This document shows positions 26,814 through 40,333 of a stretch of 64,000 bases of DNA, piece by piece. Every line of letters begins with the position of its first letter. Position 1 is the stretch's first letter. The stretch is from Anaeromyces robustus (taxonomy: Eukaryota > Neocallimastigomycota > Neocallimastigomycetes > Neocallimastigales > Neocallimastigaceae), in contig MCFG01000020.1 of the NCBI GenBank assembly GCA_002104895.1, positions 185,001-249,000 on the forward strand, given 5' to 3'. The notes below the pieces were generated by a model, which was not told the DNA's origin, made no database searches, and saw only the letters and a list, made by a program, of their open reading frames with translations. The translations under genes and the position numbers were made by a program.

Positions 26814-29800
26814 TTTTATTATAAATATATTATATTATGTCTATATGTCTATATAAAATGCAATTTATATACTTATAAATTATTATATTATTTTTTTTTT
26901 TTTTTTTTTTTTTTAATTTTTTTGTTTTTTAAAAAAAAGAATATTTCATTAAATATTATATGTATTTCTTTTTTATAATTTTTCTATTTTTTTTGTTCTA
27001 TATTATTTATAAATTTTTTTATTTTATTTTATTATTATTATTTTTTTTTTAAATAATAATTTAATTATAAATGTATTTTTTTTATTCAATTTGCTATATA
27101 AAAATTAATTTTTTCATGTATAATTTGTATTCCTTTTTTAAAAATCAAATTATCGACTTTTTTCTATAATTATTTTTCAAAATTTTTTTAATAAATAAAA
27201 TGTAAATAATGTAAAAGTATTCTTTTTTTTTTCTATTGAACTATACAAGGCACTAAAATTATGCAATATGATTATATTATATTATTATTATTATTTAAAA
27301 ATATTCAAAAAGAAAAAAAAATGTAAAGAGAACAGAAAAAAAAAAAAAAAAAAAAAAAAAAGAAAAAATTATATTTTTTACCAATAATTTAAAAATTTAA
27401 TTTATTTATACTTTATATTAATATTTAATTATTCTTATATTTTTTTTAATTAAATCTTAAATCCTTATCCTTATATTTTAAATTAAAACATTTTTCTCTT
27501 CTTTGCTTTTTATAAAATTTATAAAAAAAAAAAAAATAAAAAGAAATTAATTTATATATGCAATTTTTATATAGTGACGTGACATAAATTGAATTATTTT
27601 ATAATTTGTATATATAAATATGTATATTATTGTATTTTGACATTTAAAAAAATAAAAAAATAAACTTTATTTTTTTTATTTATACATAATTTTTATATAT
27701 ATTGAAATTTTATGAAATGTTAAAATTAAAAACAAGCCAAGATTCAATAGAATTTATGTATAATTTTATATATATTATTTATATTTTAGTTTTTCTTTTT
27801 CTTTTTTTTTTTTTTTTTTTATTTTTTATTTTTAATAACACTTTATTTTATTTATTTATTAATATTTTTAATATTTTTTTTTTATATTTTAATATTTATA
27901 ATATATTTTTAAATATTATATATATAATATTTACTAATAATGATGTTAAATAACTATTAACTATTATATATATATATATATATAATTTTTTTATTATTTA
28001 TATATTAGTAACAATTTAATATATATAATTATTATTAAATAAAAAATTATTATTAAATAAAAAATAATTATTATTAAATAAAAAAATTAATTAAAATAAA
28101 TCATAATAATTAATAATGTTACATTTCTTAATAATCAAATAATAATTGAAAAAAAAAATTGTATAGAAATATGAATATATATATATGAAAAAAAAAAAAA
28201 ATTAATTAGTTTTTAATTATTTTAAAAGTTAATTTATTTCATATTTCAATCATTTTTTCCATGTAAAAAAAAGTCTAATTATTATAGTATTCTATAAAAA
28301 ATTAAAAAATTTTATTTTTCTACTGAATCATTTAAAAAATAATTAATATATATATTTTAATATTTTTTATTTTCTTAAATGTAACTTTTTATTAATTATT
28401 ATTTTTTTTATTATTTAATTATTATTATTTTTTTTTGTTAATTATTATAAATTTTTATTAATTATTAACTTTTATTATTTTATTAAATATTAGAATTCTT
28501 TAATTATTATTTAATATATAATTAAGCTTTTTAATAATAATCAAAAATTATTTTTTCTCTTTTTTCTCTTCTTTCTAAATTATTATTATTATTAATTAAA
28601 TATATAAGTATATATATATATATATAAAATACAATCAAATATATTTTTAATATTACAATTTAAATTTCTTTATTTTTTATTATTATTATTGTTATTATTA
28701 TTATTATTATTATAATTTTCTATTTCTTTTCGTTATCGGAATCTGAATCTGAATTCTTCTATTTTATTATCAATTCTTTTTTAATTTATCATTTTTATTA
28801 TAATTCTTAATATTTTTATTTTTATTTTTATTTTTAATTATTATTCTTTTTTTCTTCAATTTTTTTTTTCAATTATAAGCCGTTATTCTTTTCCATGACA
28901 AATTTTAATTCATACCATCTTAACTACTTTAAAATTTTATCATTATCATTGATTTTATTTCATTTCATCCATTGTCTTTTTTTTTTTTTTTTTTTTTTTT
29001 TGTTTCATGTATTTTCGACTTTATTATATATATATATATAATTATTAATTATTATATACAACTCTATTATCTGCTATCTTGCTTTTTAATTTTTTTTTAT
29101 ATTATTATCAATATTTCATTAAAAATATCTTCAAAATAAGTTTTTTAAAACTAAAAATTCTATTTAAAATTTTATATGAAATAATGATAATAAATAATAA
29201 ATAATTTTTTTTCTGAATATCAAATTTATATAATTATTTTATATAAAAAACAATATTATAATATATAATATATTTAGATTATTTTCATGAATTTGATGAT
29301 ATTTTCATTGTTATATATATAAAATTTTTTCTATTTATTTTTTATAATTTGTTCTTTTCTTTTTTTTTTTTTTTACTTTAAAACCTAAAATTTAATTAGT
29401 TTTTTTTTTTTAATTGTTTATTACAATAATAAAGTATAATATAATACTTTATTATTATTCCTTTTTTTTTATTAGTTTAAATTATATATAATGTTAACCA
29501 ATTTATAATAAACTAATAATTAATATTAATTTATTATTTTATTATTTATTAATTAATACCTTGTTTTATATATTCATTAAATTAATTATGTTTTTTTTTT
29601 TTTTTTATTAATTATATTTTCTTAAACTATTTTTTATTGTATTTCTTTTATTTTTAGCTTCTAGTAATAAATAATGAATTCCTTTTTTTTATTCTTTTTA
29701 TTGGATTTTTTTTTTTTTTTTAGTTTCATTTGTGAAACATTAACTTTAAACTAAAATATTTTTTCAAAATTTAATCAATATACTTCTTCGATATGAAATT

Positions 29801-30763
29801 CTTTAATAAATAGTTTAACTAAAATATTAACTAAAATATTTCTTTTAAAACTCAACTAAATATTCTATTCAAAAAAATTTAACTAAAAATTTCTTCAAAG
29901 TTAAACATGAAAAAAAAAAAAGCTTTTTTTTTTTAAATATAATAAAATAAACTATTTTCCTTAAACTTTTAAAGAATTTTAAACAATAATAATGCAAAAG
30001 AAAAAAGAATCCTAAAAAGATAAAAAAAAAAAAAATTGAGAATATTAATTACTTTATTTTTTATTTTAACCTTAGATAATAATAATTATAATAAATAAAT
30101 AATAAATTATAAATAATAAAATATAATAAAAAATAATAATAATAAAAAAATAATAATAAAAAAATAATAATAATAAAATCATAATACAATAATATGTTTA
30201 TTATTAAATTTTTATATTTAATAAAATACTAAAAATTTAATATATGTAATTTTTAAAACAAAACAATTTTTTAAAGCAAAAAATTTTTTTTAAAACAAAC
30301 AATTTTTTAAAGCAAACAATTTTTTTTAAAACAAAACAATTTTTTAAAGCAAACAATTTTTTTTAAAACAAACAATTTTTTTATTTAAATTTTATTAATT
30401 TTTTTTTTCCTTTTTTTTTTTTTTTAATTTTATTTTGTAAAACTATTTAAATAATATCATTATATTATTTAAAAAATATATTAATCTTTTTTTTTTTTTT
30501 TTTTTTTTTTTTTATTATTATTTTTTTAAATAATTTATTTTTTTATATTATATTTAAAGAAAAATAAAAAATAAAAAATAAAAAAAAAAAAAAAAAAAAA
30601 GCAATAATAAATGAATAATAAAGAAATATATAAATATATATATATATTTCTTTATATATATATATTTATAAAAATATTTATGTTATTATTATTACTGTTT
30701 TATTATTAATATTATTATTGTTTTATTATTAGTGTTAACTTTTTTTTTTTTTTTACTCCCTAT
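26814..30763. other. Gene-free AT-rich intergenic stretch
   Basis: It separates the start of the CotH gene from the end of the membrane-protein gene. It holds long T and A runs, ATT arrays (about 28680-28712) and a local block of repeated AAAACAATTTTTTAAAGC-like words (30250-30380). A phenylalanine-rich frame at 27702-27953 is homopolymer noise. Nothing else is supportable. Confidence 0.65.
30250..30380. repeat. Short tandem words, about 22-30 nt period
   Basis: Four to five alternating copies of words of the type AAAACAAACAATTTTTT and AAAGCAAACAATTTTTT, a degenerate minisatellite. Confidence 0.6.
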
Positions 30764-32338
30764 TTAATTTCTTTCTTGTTTTAATATATTTCTAACATTA
30801 TTAAAGAATTTTTTTAAAGTTTCATTATTTTTTATAACTTTTTCAGCATTATCAGCAATTTTATTATTCATTTCTTTAATATTTTCAGAAGTTGTATTAC
30901 TAAATATATTTTTTAATTTACTAAAAGTATCATTTACATAGGTATTATTTAAAGATTTTTTTAATGAAGAATAAGTAGAATTACCAAGTTTCACTAATTC
31001 TGATTGACTTAATAAATTACTCATGGATTTAAATATATCACTATCATCCTTTCTATTCTTTTGAAATATAAAAGAAAGTGTAGAATTTATTTTATCCTCT
31101 AAGACTGGTATTGAACTAGTAAGGGTTGTATTTACAGCAGAATAAAATTGATATGCTACATCTTTAATTGCTGGTGTTGTTGTATTAATAATTTTATTGG
31201 TATAGTTAAAAGCGCTTTTAGAATTATTTATAACAAAATGTTCAGTTTGATTGAGTGCGGAATTAATTTTTTGACCACTTAACTCTATAATATATTTAAT
31301 TAAATCCAAAGGATTTTTATTAACAAATAAATTATAAGTCTTATTAATTTTATCAAAATTAATACCATCTTTATTATTATTTAAAAATGGAATTTCTGAA
31401 GTAGGTAGTGATGGATTTGTTGTAGTTGCCGTTATTGCTGTGGTTGCCGTTGCAGTTGCTGTTGCCGTTGCTGAGGCTATTGTTTGAGAAGATCCTTTAT
31501 AAAATAATGATTTTATATATTTAACGATAATACCTCTTAAATAGTCATTACGATAAACATGAACTATAACTAATACAACTCCAATAAACCAAATCATACC
31601 TTTAAAATTTTTTTCAAAATCTTTAAATTGAGCAAAAATCCATTTAGAAATGTTAAATGTTTTTATTAAAGCATTTACACTAAAATTAACACTTTTACAA
31701 AAAGCTTTATAACTATGTTTTGAAATTTTATAAAAAGTTCGTACTTTTTGATTTTCATGAGTACAACCTTTATCAAGAAAACGTTGAATAAAATCGAAAA
31801 ATGAATTATTAAATACATTATAATTGGTATTATAATTGTAGATAGTAGTATTATTATTGATAGTTTCTTTAATATTTACATTACTTGTTGAGGTTGTTTT
31901 CGAATTATCAATTTGATTATTTTCAGTTATATTAACTTCATTATTTGTTTTTGTTATTTCAGTATTTTGATTAATAATAAAATTACAATTATTAAATATA
32001 TAAGATTCAGAATCACGTTTAATTACCGTACCTCCAATACTTGGAATTAAAGATTCTAAAAAATTTTGAGGTAAACTAATCATCATATTATTATTACTAT
32101 TACTGTTATTATTATTATTATTATTATTATTTTCTATTATACCGTTATTGTTATTATCATTATCATTATCATCATTATTATTATTTTTAGTTGAACCAGA
32201 AACATCAACTAAATTTGTTGAAGTTTCTAAATTTATATTAGCATTATTAATAATTGTTTGTTTATTATCATCATTATCATTATTGTTATTATTATTATCT
32301 ATTATATTATTATTATTATTATTATTGTTATTATTCAT
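30764..32338 (-). CDS. Asn-rich single-pass membrane protein of unknown function
   Basis: This is an uninterrupted 524-codon frame with a clear ATG at 32338. Residues 1-90 are almost entirely Asn/Asp. Residues about 91-180 are Ser/Thr/Asn-rich. From about 181 comes an ordered region with Cys and aromatic residues (FLDKGCTHENQKVRTFYK) leading into one hydrophobic segment, GMIWFIGVVLVIVHVYR, at 247-263. It is flanked by positive charges (NFK before; RND and KYIK after), so it is a plausible single transmembrane helix. An Ala-Thr run (about 290-307) and a long amphipathic, helix-like tail rich in Asn, Ser and Lys follow. The ordered parts do not match a family I know. The reading frame is long, the composition changes are non-random and no intron signals break it, so I take it as a real gene. 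Confidence 0.75.
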   Translation of the reverse strand: MNNNNNNNNNNIIDNNNNNNDNDDNKQTIINNANINLETSTNLVDVSGSTKNNNNDDNDNDNNNNGIIENNNNNNNNNSNSNNNMMISLPQNFLESLIPSIGGTVIKRDSESYIFNNCNFIINQNTEITKTNNEVNITENNQIDNSKTTSTSNVNIKETINNNTTIYNYNTNYNVFNNSFFDFIQRFLDKGCTHENQKVRTFYKISKHSYKAFCKSVNFSVNALIKTFNISKWIFAQFKDFEKNFKGMIWFIGVVLVIVHVYRNDYLRGIIVKYIKSLFYKGSSQTIASATATATATATTAITATTTNPSLPTSEIPFLNNNKDGINFDKINKTYNLFVNKNPLDLIKYIIELSGQKINSALNQTEHFVINNSKSAFNYTNKIINTTTPAIKDVAYQFYSAVNTTLTSSIPVLEDKINSTLSFIFQKNRKDDSDIFKSMSNLLSQSELVKLGNSTYSSLKKSLNNTYVNDTFSKLKNIFSNTTSENIKEMNNKIADNAEKVIKNNETLKKFFNNVRNILKQERN

Positions 32339-32660
32339 GTCTTTTTTTTTTTTTGAAAAAAAAAATTTTTTTTTTTTGTGAAAAAAAGAAAAAATTTTAT
32401 TTATATGTATTTATATATATTTTTTAATTATTTTCTTTTACAAAATGGTCTTAATTTATGTTAAATTTATTTAAAATTTTATTAAATATAAAAAAAAAAA
32501 AAAAATAAATAAAAATTAAATAAAAAACAAAGATAAAAATTAAATTATATAACAAACTTGAAATATATATATATAAATATATAATTTTTTATTTTTAATT
32601 TTTTTTTTTAAAACTTTTTTATATTATTTCTTTATTTGAATGCTTTGAATGCTTTATTCG

Positions 32661-32717
<57 letters not shown>

Positions 32718-33246
32718 GTTTACTCTTAAATTATTACATTTATTTACTATATTAAAAAGTTATATATATTATTATATATTATATATATCTATTTTAATAT
32801 ATGATTAATATTATTAACAATTTTTAAAAACAAATTAATATAGAAAAATGAGATAGAAAGTAGAAAAGAAAATAAATAATTCTTTTATATATATAATTTC
32901 TGATTTTCCGTTTGTTTGTTTGTTTGGTTGTTTTTTGTACATATTGTAATTATTATAATTATTATATTTGATAAAAATTTAAGATTTTATAATAATAATT
33001 ATTAATTATTTAAGAAAATAATTTATAAATTATTTACACTATTTATAAATAGATAATCTTTAATAAATAAATAAAAAAAAAAAGAAAAAGAAAAAGAAAA
33101 AGAAAAGAAAAAAACCTTTTTTTTTCTTTTTTTCTTCTTTCTTTTTTTCTTTTTTTTTTTTTTTTTTTTTCTTCATTATTTTTTTTCTTGTTTGTTTTGT
33201 TTTGTTAAAAATATATATATATATATAGATATATATACTATATATT
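32339..33246. other. AT-rich spacer
   Basis: Contains a TTA triplet run (about 32668-32713) and a pyrimidine/purine tract (about 33075-33170). No gene is supported; the open frame ending near 33060 is homopolymer-driven. Confidence 0.6.
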
Positions 33247-36200
33247 TTAATAATAATAAAACATTTTATCCACCAAGTAATCATTCATATCAACTTTAGG
33301 AAATTCTGATGATGTAACTAATCGTTCAAAATGTGGCCTTATATCCCATAATGGTACATAAAGAACAAATTCTAAAGCAACAAATACATTAAATTCATTT
33401 TCCCTAATTTCTTTCGGTGATACATCCATAATTTTATTTAATACCTTTAATAAATTAGCATATGAAACTTCTTTAGGGTCATTAACTTTTGTTGCTAGAA
33501 ATAGACATGTGGCTAATACATATTTCATAATAAAAAAAATTAAATATTAATAATAATTAAAAAAAAAAAAAAAAAAAAAAAAGTATCTAATAATATTTCA
33601 AAATTAAAACTAAAAAAAAAAAAAAAAAAAAAAAATAATTACCTCCTATCAATTTTCTATTGTATTTATTTACTTCTTTCTATAGAATTTATATATATTA
33701 ATAATTAAGATTAATTATTTACAAATCAATTCATTAATAAATTATTATATATATTATTATTATTATTATTACCTTTAAAATCAATCTTTCAAAATATACA
33801 TAAGCTTTAGCAACACTAGATAATTCCAAGTCCTAAAAATAGTTTATAATTATTAATATATAATATATAATATATGATATATTATATATGATCTCTATGT
33901 ATATTTATATATATTAAATTTTAATATATATATATAGATATATCTTTACCATTTCTTGTGCAACTAAATATATATTTTTCTTAACTTTTCTAATTTGAGT
34001 AAGTGTTAATGAAGGATCTAAATCTGGATGAAGTTGACGAAATTGTTCATTTAATTCCTTTTTTAAATCAGATGGTCTTGAATATTGAATAATTGAACTC
34101 TATATTATTAAAAATTTATATAGAGATATATAAAGTAAATAAGTATAGAATAAAATATTTTTAAAATTTTAATATTATATAATTAGTTATATTTTATTAT
34201 ATCACAAAAAAAAAAAAAAAAAAAAAAAAATTCAAATCATTTAAAATATAATATTATATAATATTATATAATATTATAAATAATTATATTATATTATATA
34301 ATATTATAAATAATTATATTATATTATATTATTTTTTAAATATTATATACCATAAAATAAGGTAATGCGATAATTGTTTTATGTTTTCCTGTAATTAATG
34401 TAGGATCATCTAATACTGTAATGTGATAATTATCTGGAGGTTTTCTTTCTAATGAATGTGAAGGTGTTAGTAATTTTGCATATGATTCTGCAGTCTTTAT
34501 TATATATATTAAAAAAAAATAATAATAATTAGAAAATGAATCATTATATATATTTTGTTTAAAAATAATAATATTATTTATATTTATATATTATGATAAA
34601 AAAAATAATTTAAAAACTTTTTTTTTTTCTTTAACAATTTACCTTTTTTCTAATCTGAATATTTGGTAATTTGAATGAAATATCTTTTTTAGAATTCCTA
34701 TTATATCATCATATCAATAATATTGTTATAATAAAATTTAGTTTATATAATTTCTATGATTATATATATTTAAAAATAATAATAATAATAATAAATTTAC
34801 TTTTTTTGCTTTATGAAATTATAATTTCTACTCATTATTTTTGTTTTATTTTCTTTATAACTTCTTGGATTCAATACAGAAAATGTCCCTATTATATTTC
34901 CCTATAAATTTATATATGTATATATATTATTTTATTTTATATATATATATATATATAATATTTTTTAATAAATATTACTTTTATTATTACTTTTATTATT
35001 TTTATTGTTATTCATATTATATATTATATTATAATTAAAATATATTACACTAGGTGAAGTATAAACTTGGATATTATTTAAAACAGTATTAAATAGTTCT
35101 TTTTCATGTTCGTCCTTATTGTCATTATCATAATTTTTTAATTGAGATCCTTTAATAGAAAGATAATTAGAAGTCAAAGGATCTAATTATAATTATATAT
35201 ATAAATTTTTACATATAATATTATATAATAAAAATTAATTTTTTTAATTTTAAATTGTAAATTATAATAATAATAATAATAATAATAATATTAAAATTTT
35301 TATTTGTTATTAAATGTATAAAAATATATATATTATAATATGAAATTTATATTATTATTATTATTTTTTTTATTAGAAATGAAATTTATATATATATAGT
35401 ATAATATGAAATTTATATATATATTTGTATAATAATAAAAAAAAAAAAAAAATAAAAATAGAAATAAAAATAAAAATAACAATTACTTTCTCTTTCATAT
35501 CCTTTGAAATTAATTTTTCTTATTTCTTTTTCTTTAAAAGAAGATCTACTTGTTTGTGGAGGTATTAATTGAATATTTGACAAAAATTTTTTAGCAGCTC
35601 TTTGTCGTTTATCCTTTGCTATAGGTGTTGATGGATTAATATTTAAAGAATTTTGAATTTGAATTTGTCTATTTCTATTTCTCATTATATTATCACCTGA
35701 ATTTGATTTACCACACATAGATAAAGTATTAGATTTATCTTGTTTTGAAAGTTCTGTTAAATCAGATAATGAATGAATTCTTCCAAATACAGGTGAATCA
35801 CAAGCATTTCTTCGATTAGACCATAAAGCTTTAAAATTATGACCTGTTGACATCATTGATAAGTCATTATTTTTAGGTTTATTTAAAATACCTGATAAAT
35901 TTCTTTTCGATTTATCTAATAAACCTGCATTTACTTCAGTATTACAAGTATTTTTCAATTCATTTTCTTTATTATTATCTTGATTTTTAGAATTTTCAAA
36001 TGGAGTTGTTACTTCTGTTGTTACTGAACTATGATTATAGGTTAATTGTTCTTTTGAATTAGAAGAATTTGATTCATTATCACTTCCATCATCATTGATA
36101 AAAAATTTTGGTTTAGATTTTTTATTTATTTCATTACTTTTTAAGAATTCATTTTCTTTTGTACTGTGAAATGAGTTTTCTTTATTTAAGTTATTTTTTT

Positions 36201-36336
36201 CATAACTAGAAGAATCATTTCTATTGTTATTATCTGTTTCGTTTCCTAATTTAATATTTTTTAAAAATTGAAAAGCTGCATTTTTACGGTTTCTTTCATT
36301 ATTTTCGTATCTACTAAATTTGTAGATATTACTCAT
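33247..36336 (-). CDS. CABLES-like cyclin-box protein (nine exons)
   Basis: Exons on the minus strand are 36336-35487, 35182-35049, 34901-34801, 34697-34643, 34494-34351, 34099-33950, 33832-33773, 33679-33643 and 33512-33247. They sum to 1797 nt (598 residues) with all phases consistent. The first exon is disordered and Asn/Ser-rich. It carries two related blocks, RKNAAFQFLKNIKL near residue 17 and RQRAAKKFLSNIQL near 245, which recall the RRRxAxxFLxNI motif of CABLES proteins. The middle has FSVLNPRSYKENK and the LDDPTLITGKHKTIIALPYF segment (CABLES: LDDPxxxxGKHKRV). The C-terminal cyclin-like fold includes DLELSSVAKAYVYFERLIL, KYNRKLIGATCLFLATKVND and ENEFNVFVALEFVLYVPLWD. CABLES1/2 link Cdk5/Cdk2/Cdk3 with Abl or Wee1 in animals. 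A CDK-binding adaptor role is inferred here, and the fungal partner is unknown. Confidence 0.85.
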
Positions 36337-38529
36337 TTTTTTTTTTATTTTTATATATTTTATATATTTATATTATTCTTTTTTATATTGATAATATCTT
36401 TAATAATATTAAATAAAAAAATATATTACTTTTTATTATTATTATTATTATTATTTGTTGTTTATTTTTAAATTTTGATTTTAATTTTCAATTTTTTTTA
36501 ATTTATTTTTTCTTTATTTTTTATTTTTTTTTTATTTTTTTTTCTTTATTATGTTTAATTTATATATATATGAATATTAATTAAACTTAGTTATAATTCA
36601 TATTATTATTCTTTTTTATTCCTTAATTCATTTCACTTTTTTTTTTTTTATTATAAAAAAAAAAAAAAAGTAGTTTTAATATATTATTATTTTAATTATA
36701 TTTATTATGTTTATTATATTTATTATATTTAAAAAATAAATTAAAAAATATAATTACAAATAAAGTGATAAAATTTTAAGTAAAGATCAATGGCTAAATA
36801 AAAAATTTTTAATATATAAAAAAGTAAATAAAAAAATAAAAATTAAAAAAAAAAAAAAAATAAACATTTTTATATTTTTATTTTCATTTTTTATTACATT
36901 ATTAATTATCAAAATTTATTTATTTCATATTTATTTATCTATTTATATATAGATTAAAAAAATAAAAAAAAACAAAAACAAAAATAAATTTAATTAAATT
37001 TTTCATATCAAAAAGATAAAATATAAAAATATCAAAATGGTTATTTTAAATGTTAAAAAGAATAAAAAAAAAAATTGATTTTTAATCCATATTCTATTGT
37101 TATAACCACGAAATAAAATAATAATAATAATAACATATTTAAAAATTAATGTCGGTTTTTTTTTTTGTTAATTTATAATATAAGAGTTATATTATCAATT
37201 TTTTTTTCTAATAAACTATAATATTTATATATAAATAAGGTTATAAATAAGGATTAATAATTAAAAAATAAAAAACATTCAATAATAATAATAACAGTTT
37301 ATGTATTATATTTTTAAACAATTAAATAATTTGTTATTTTTAACAATTAATTAATAAATAATTAAAATGATTTATATTTATTTCTATATTGAATTATAAT
37401 AATACAAATTATGGTATAATATCTTTTTTTTTTTTTTTAGCTTTTAAAAAACTCTTTTTCAATATAATTAAAGAAAAATCTATAGATATACATACATTAG
37501 TCAATGTTTAATCATTTTGAATAATCTTATAATATATTAGAATAAAATATTAATGTTTATTTGTTTAAAGGTGAAAGATTTATCTAAAAAAAAAAAAAAA
37601 TTAAGTATATTTAAATAATATGTTATATGTTTTAAATTATTTTTTATATAATAAATTATTCTTCTATTCTAAGTGTCATTTATTTTTTTTTTTTAATAAT
37701 ACTTTTATTAAATATCGTTGAAAATATATATATATATATATTTTACTTATTACAAATGAATAAATCGTTTTTAACCAATCCAATAAATTTATTCATTTAT
37801 ACTAACTTAAAATTATTATCTGGTTAAAGAATAATCTTTTAAATATTATATAATTTTTATTAACACATAAATAAACACATTTATTATAATTGTTCAAACA
37901 ATAAAGTGATATATTATATAATCATTAATAAGTTTATTAAATGATAATATAGTTTTAATATCAATAAAATAAAAATAAAAGATAAAAAAAAATAGGGATA
38001 AAAATACAGGTAATAATAATTATAAAATTAATTATAATAATAATTATTTTATTGTTATATATAAAATGTTAAAGAATGTCTATATTAAAATGTTATTAAA
38101 AAAATTATTATTATATTATATTATATATATAATTCTTCTCACATATAATTCATACAAACAAAATTTATTTTAAAATGATAAATATTAAAAAAATATAAAT
38201 ATATATATTTTAACATTACATGTGTTATGTATTACTTTATTTACATATTCTAATGATGTTGTTAGTTACATTTATAAAATTTTCTTTTTTTTTTTAAATA
38301 TAAAATATTTTTTATTTTATGAAATAATTAAGTTTCATAAAAAAAATTAAAAATGTATGGAAGATGTAACAGAGTAAAAAAAATTATAACTAAATAAATA
38401 AATAAATTAATATATTATATATATAATATTAAATAAATAAATAAATAAATAAATAAATTAATAAATAAATAAATAAATTAATAAATAAATAAATTAATAA
38501 ATTAATAAATAAATAAATTAATAAATTAA

Positions 38530-38577
<48 letters not shown>

Positions 38578-38610
38578 AAATAAATAAATAAATAAATAAA
38601 ATAAATAAAC

Positions 38611-38641
<31 letters not shown>

Positions 38642-38792
38642 AAATAAATAAATAAATAAATAAATAAAAATAAATATAAAATATATAAAATGAATAAAAT
38701 ATATAAAAAATAACATAAAATAAAATAAATAAATAAATATAAAATATTAAATAAATATTTTTTTCTCTTTTTTTCAATAATTTTAATTTCTT

Positions 38793-38824
<32 letters not shown>

Positions 38825-39418
38825 TAAAATAATAATAATTTTAGTAATCTTTGATTAATTTTATATGAATGATTGGTTATTTTTCCCTAAAAGTAATAAA
38901 ATGAAAATATATAAAATTATTATTAAATATTTTAATAATAATAATAAAATAATAATAATAAATAATAATAATAATAATAACTGATTAAATTAAAATTAAA
39001 TTAAAAAAATATTGAGAAAATAATTGAAATAAAAAAAAAAAACAGTATATATAAATTTTTACAAGAGAAAAATTAAATCTTTTTTTTTTTTATTTTTTTT
39101 TTAGGAAAAAGATAAAAGAATTTAAAACGCAAAAAAAAAAAGAGAGGAAAAATTGTAATAAAAATCATTTATATATATATAATAATTAAATTATTTAATA
39201 AATATAATATTATATTTATATCTCTTTATATATATAATAATTTTAGAAAAATTAAAGTCTAAAATAAATAAAATAAAATAAAATAAAATAAAATAAAATA
39301 AAAATAAAATAAAATAAAGAAAAAATAAGTACAAAATAAAAATAAAATTAGGATAAAACAAGAATAAAATAAAAATAGAAACAAACAAACAAACAAATAA
39401 ACAAACAAATAAAAAAAA
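36337..39418. other. Bidirectional intergenic region with a large AAAT array
   Basis: It lies between the divergent starts of the cyclin-box gene and the first hydrolase gene. An AAAT/AAATT array covers about 38393-38680, further AAT runs lie at about 38795-38985 and an AAAAT run at 39260-39320. Long Leu/Ile/Tyr frames on the minus strand here are the array read in frame. No gene is seen. Confidence 0.7.
38393..38680. repeat. AAAT tetranucleotide microsatellite
   Basis: Roughly 70 copies of AAAT with scattered TTAA and C-containing interruptions. Confidence 0.9.
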
Positions 39419-40333
39419 ATGGTTAAAGAAAGTATACGTTATAAATTACTCAAAAGCTTATGTAAAATCACAAATTTTAAGAAAATGTTTGCTTATCCAG
39501 AAGATAAGCTTATTAGTGTGACAATAAAGGGTAATAAAAAACATCCTTTTAAAATACCACAAGATAATGATTTTAATTATACAGATAAGATTATTATGGA
39601 AAAACATCACTGTTTAATAATGCAAAAAGATAAACAACCTTCAGAAAAAGCTTTATTATATTTCTTTGGAGGAGGTTTTATAAGGTGTTGTGATAATTAT
39701 GATTTAAAAAATGCAAAAGGTTATGGAAAAAGAAGTGGTAGAGATGTTTGGTTACCTCATTATCCATTATGTACAGAATATTGTGTAACTGAAACTTATG
39801 CAATGGCTTATCAAACTTATAAAGAAATGATTAAAGTTTATAAACCAGAAAATATTGTCATTATTGGTTTTTCTTCAGGAGGTGCATTAGCTATTGGACT
39901 TTGTTGTCATATTAATGCTCTTAAAGAAAATATTCCAATGCCTGGTTTAGTTATTGCTAGTAGTCCAGGATGTGTACCAGTTACAGAAAAAGAAAAAAAG
40001 GAAGTAGAAAAATTAAATAAATTAGATTTTATGATTGATCAATATTTTGTAACTAATTCATTACCAAGTATTTTGAAAAAAGGTCAAGAAGTTCCAGATT
40101 ATATGATAAATAATACATTAGGAGATTATACTAATTTCCCAATGGTACATGTTTATTATGCTACTCATGAAGTTTTATATGCCTTTGTTGATTCTTATAA
40201 AAAAGCATTCCAAAAATATAATGTTAAAAATGAAATACATATTGAAGAAGGTCTTTGTCATTGTTATTCCTATTTAACTTTTATACCAGAAGGTAAAAAA
40301 TCTGAAGCTGAAATTGATGAATATTTAAAATAA
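39419..40333 (+). CDS. Alpha/beta-hydrolase of the HSL (hormone-sensitive-lipase-like) esterase type, paralogue A
   Basis: A 304-residue intronless protein. The nucleophile elbow is GFSSG at 150-154 with Ser152, and the C-terminal catalytic His lies in GLCHCY (His281). The oxyanion loop, which in this family reads HGGG, is FFGGGF at 82-87, so Phe replaces the usual His. At the acid position the sequence is YYATHEVLY (His250, Glu251) rather than the common DxLxD pattern, so Glu251 may serve as the acid. No signal peptide is visible (MVKESIRYKLLK), which suggests a cytosolic enzyme. The likely reaction is hydrolysis of short acyl or acetyl esters; the substrate is unknown. It is clearly paralogous to the gene at 49143-50066 (same length, shared SGRDVWLP, GFSSGGA, GLCCHINALKE and NFPM motifs). 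Similar esterases in anaerobic fungi are often of bacterial origin, which is plausible but not shown here. Confidence 0.88.
   Translation: MVKESIRYKLLKSLCKITNFKKMFAYPEDKLISVTIKGNKKHPFKIPQDNDFNYTDKIIMEKHHCLIMQKDKQPSEKALLYFFGGGFIRCCDNYDLKNAKGYGKRSGRDVWLPHYPLCTEYCVTETYAMAYQTYKEMIKVYKPENIVIIGFSSGGALAIGLCCHINALKENIPMPGLVIASSPGCVPVTEKEKKEVEKLNKLDFMIDQYFVTNSLPSILKKGQEVPDYMINNTLGDYTNFPMVHVYYATHEVLYAFVDSYKKAFQKYNVKNEIHIEEGLCHCYSYLTFIPEGKKSEAEIDEYLK

Noticed and set aside
27702-27953. Phe/Ile-rich frame
   Set aside because: It is composed almost wholly of T runs and has no plausible protein features.
28730-28900. Minus-strand NSDSDSDNEK-like ending, possible gene tail
   Set aside because: The preceding sequence in that frame is full of stops and simple repeats, and no exon structure could be built.
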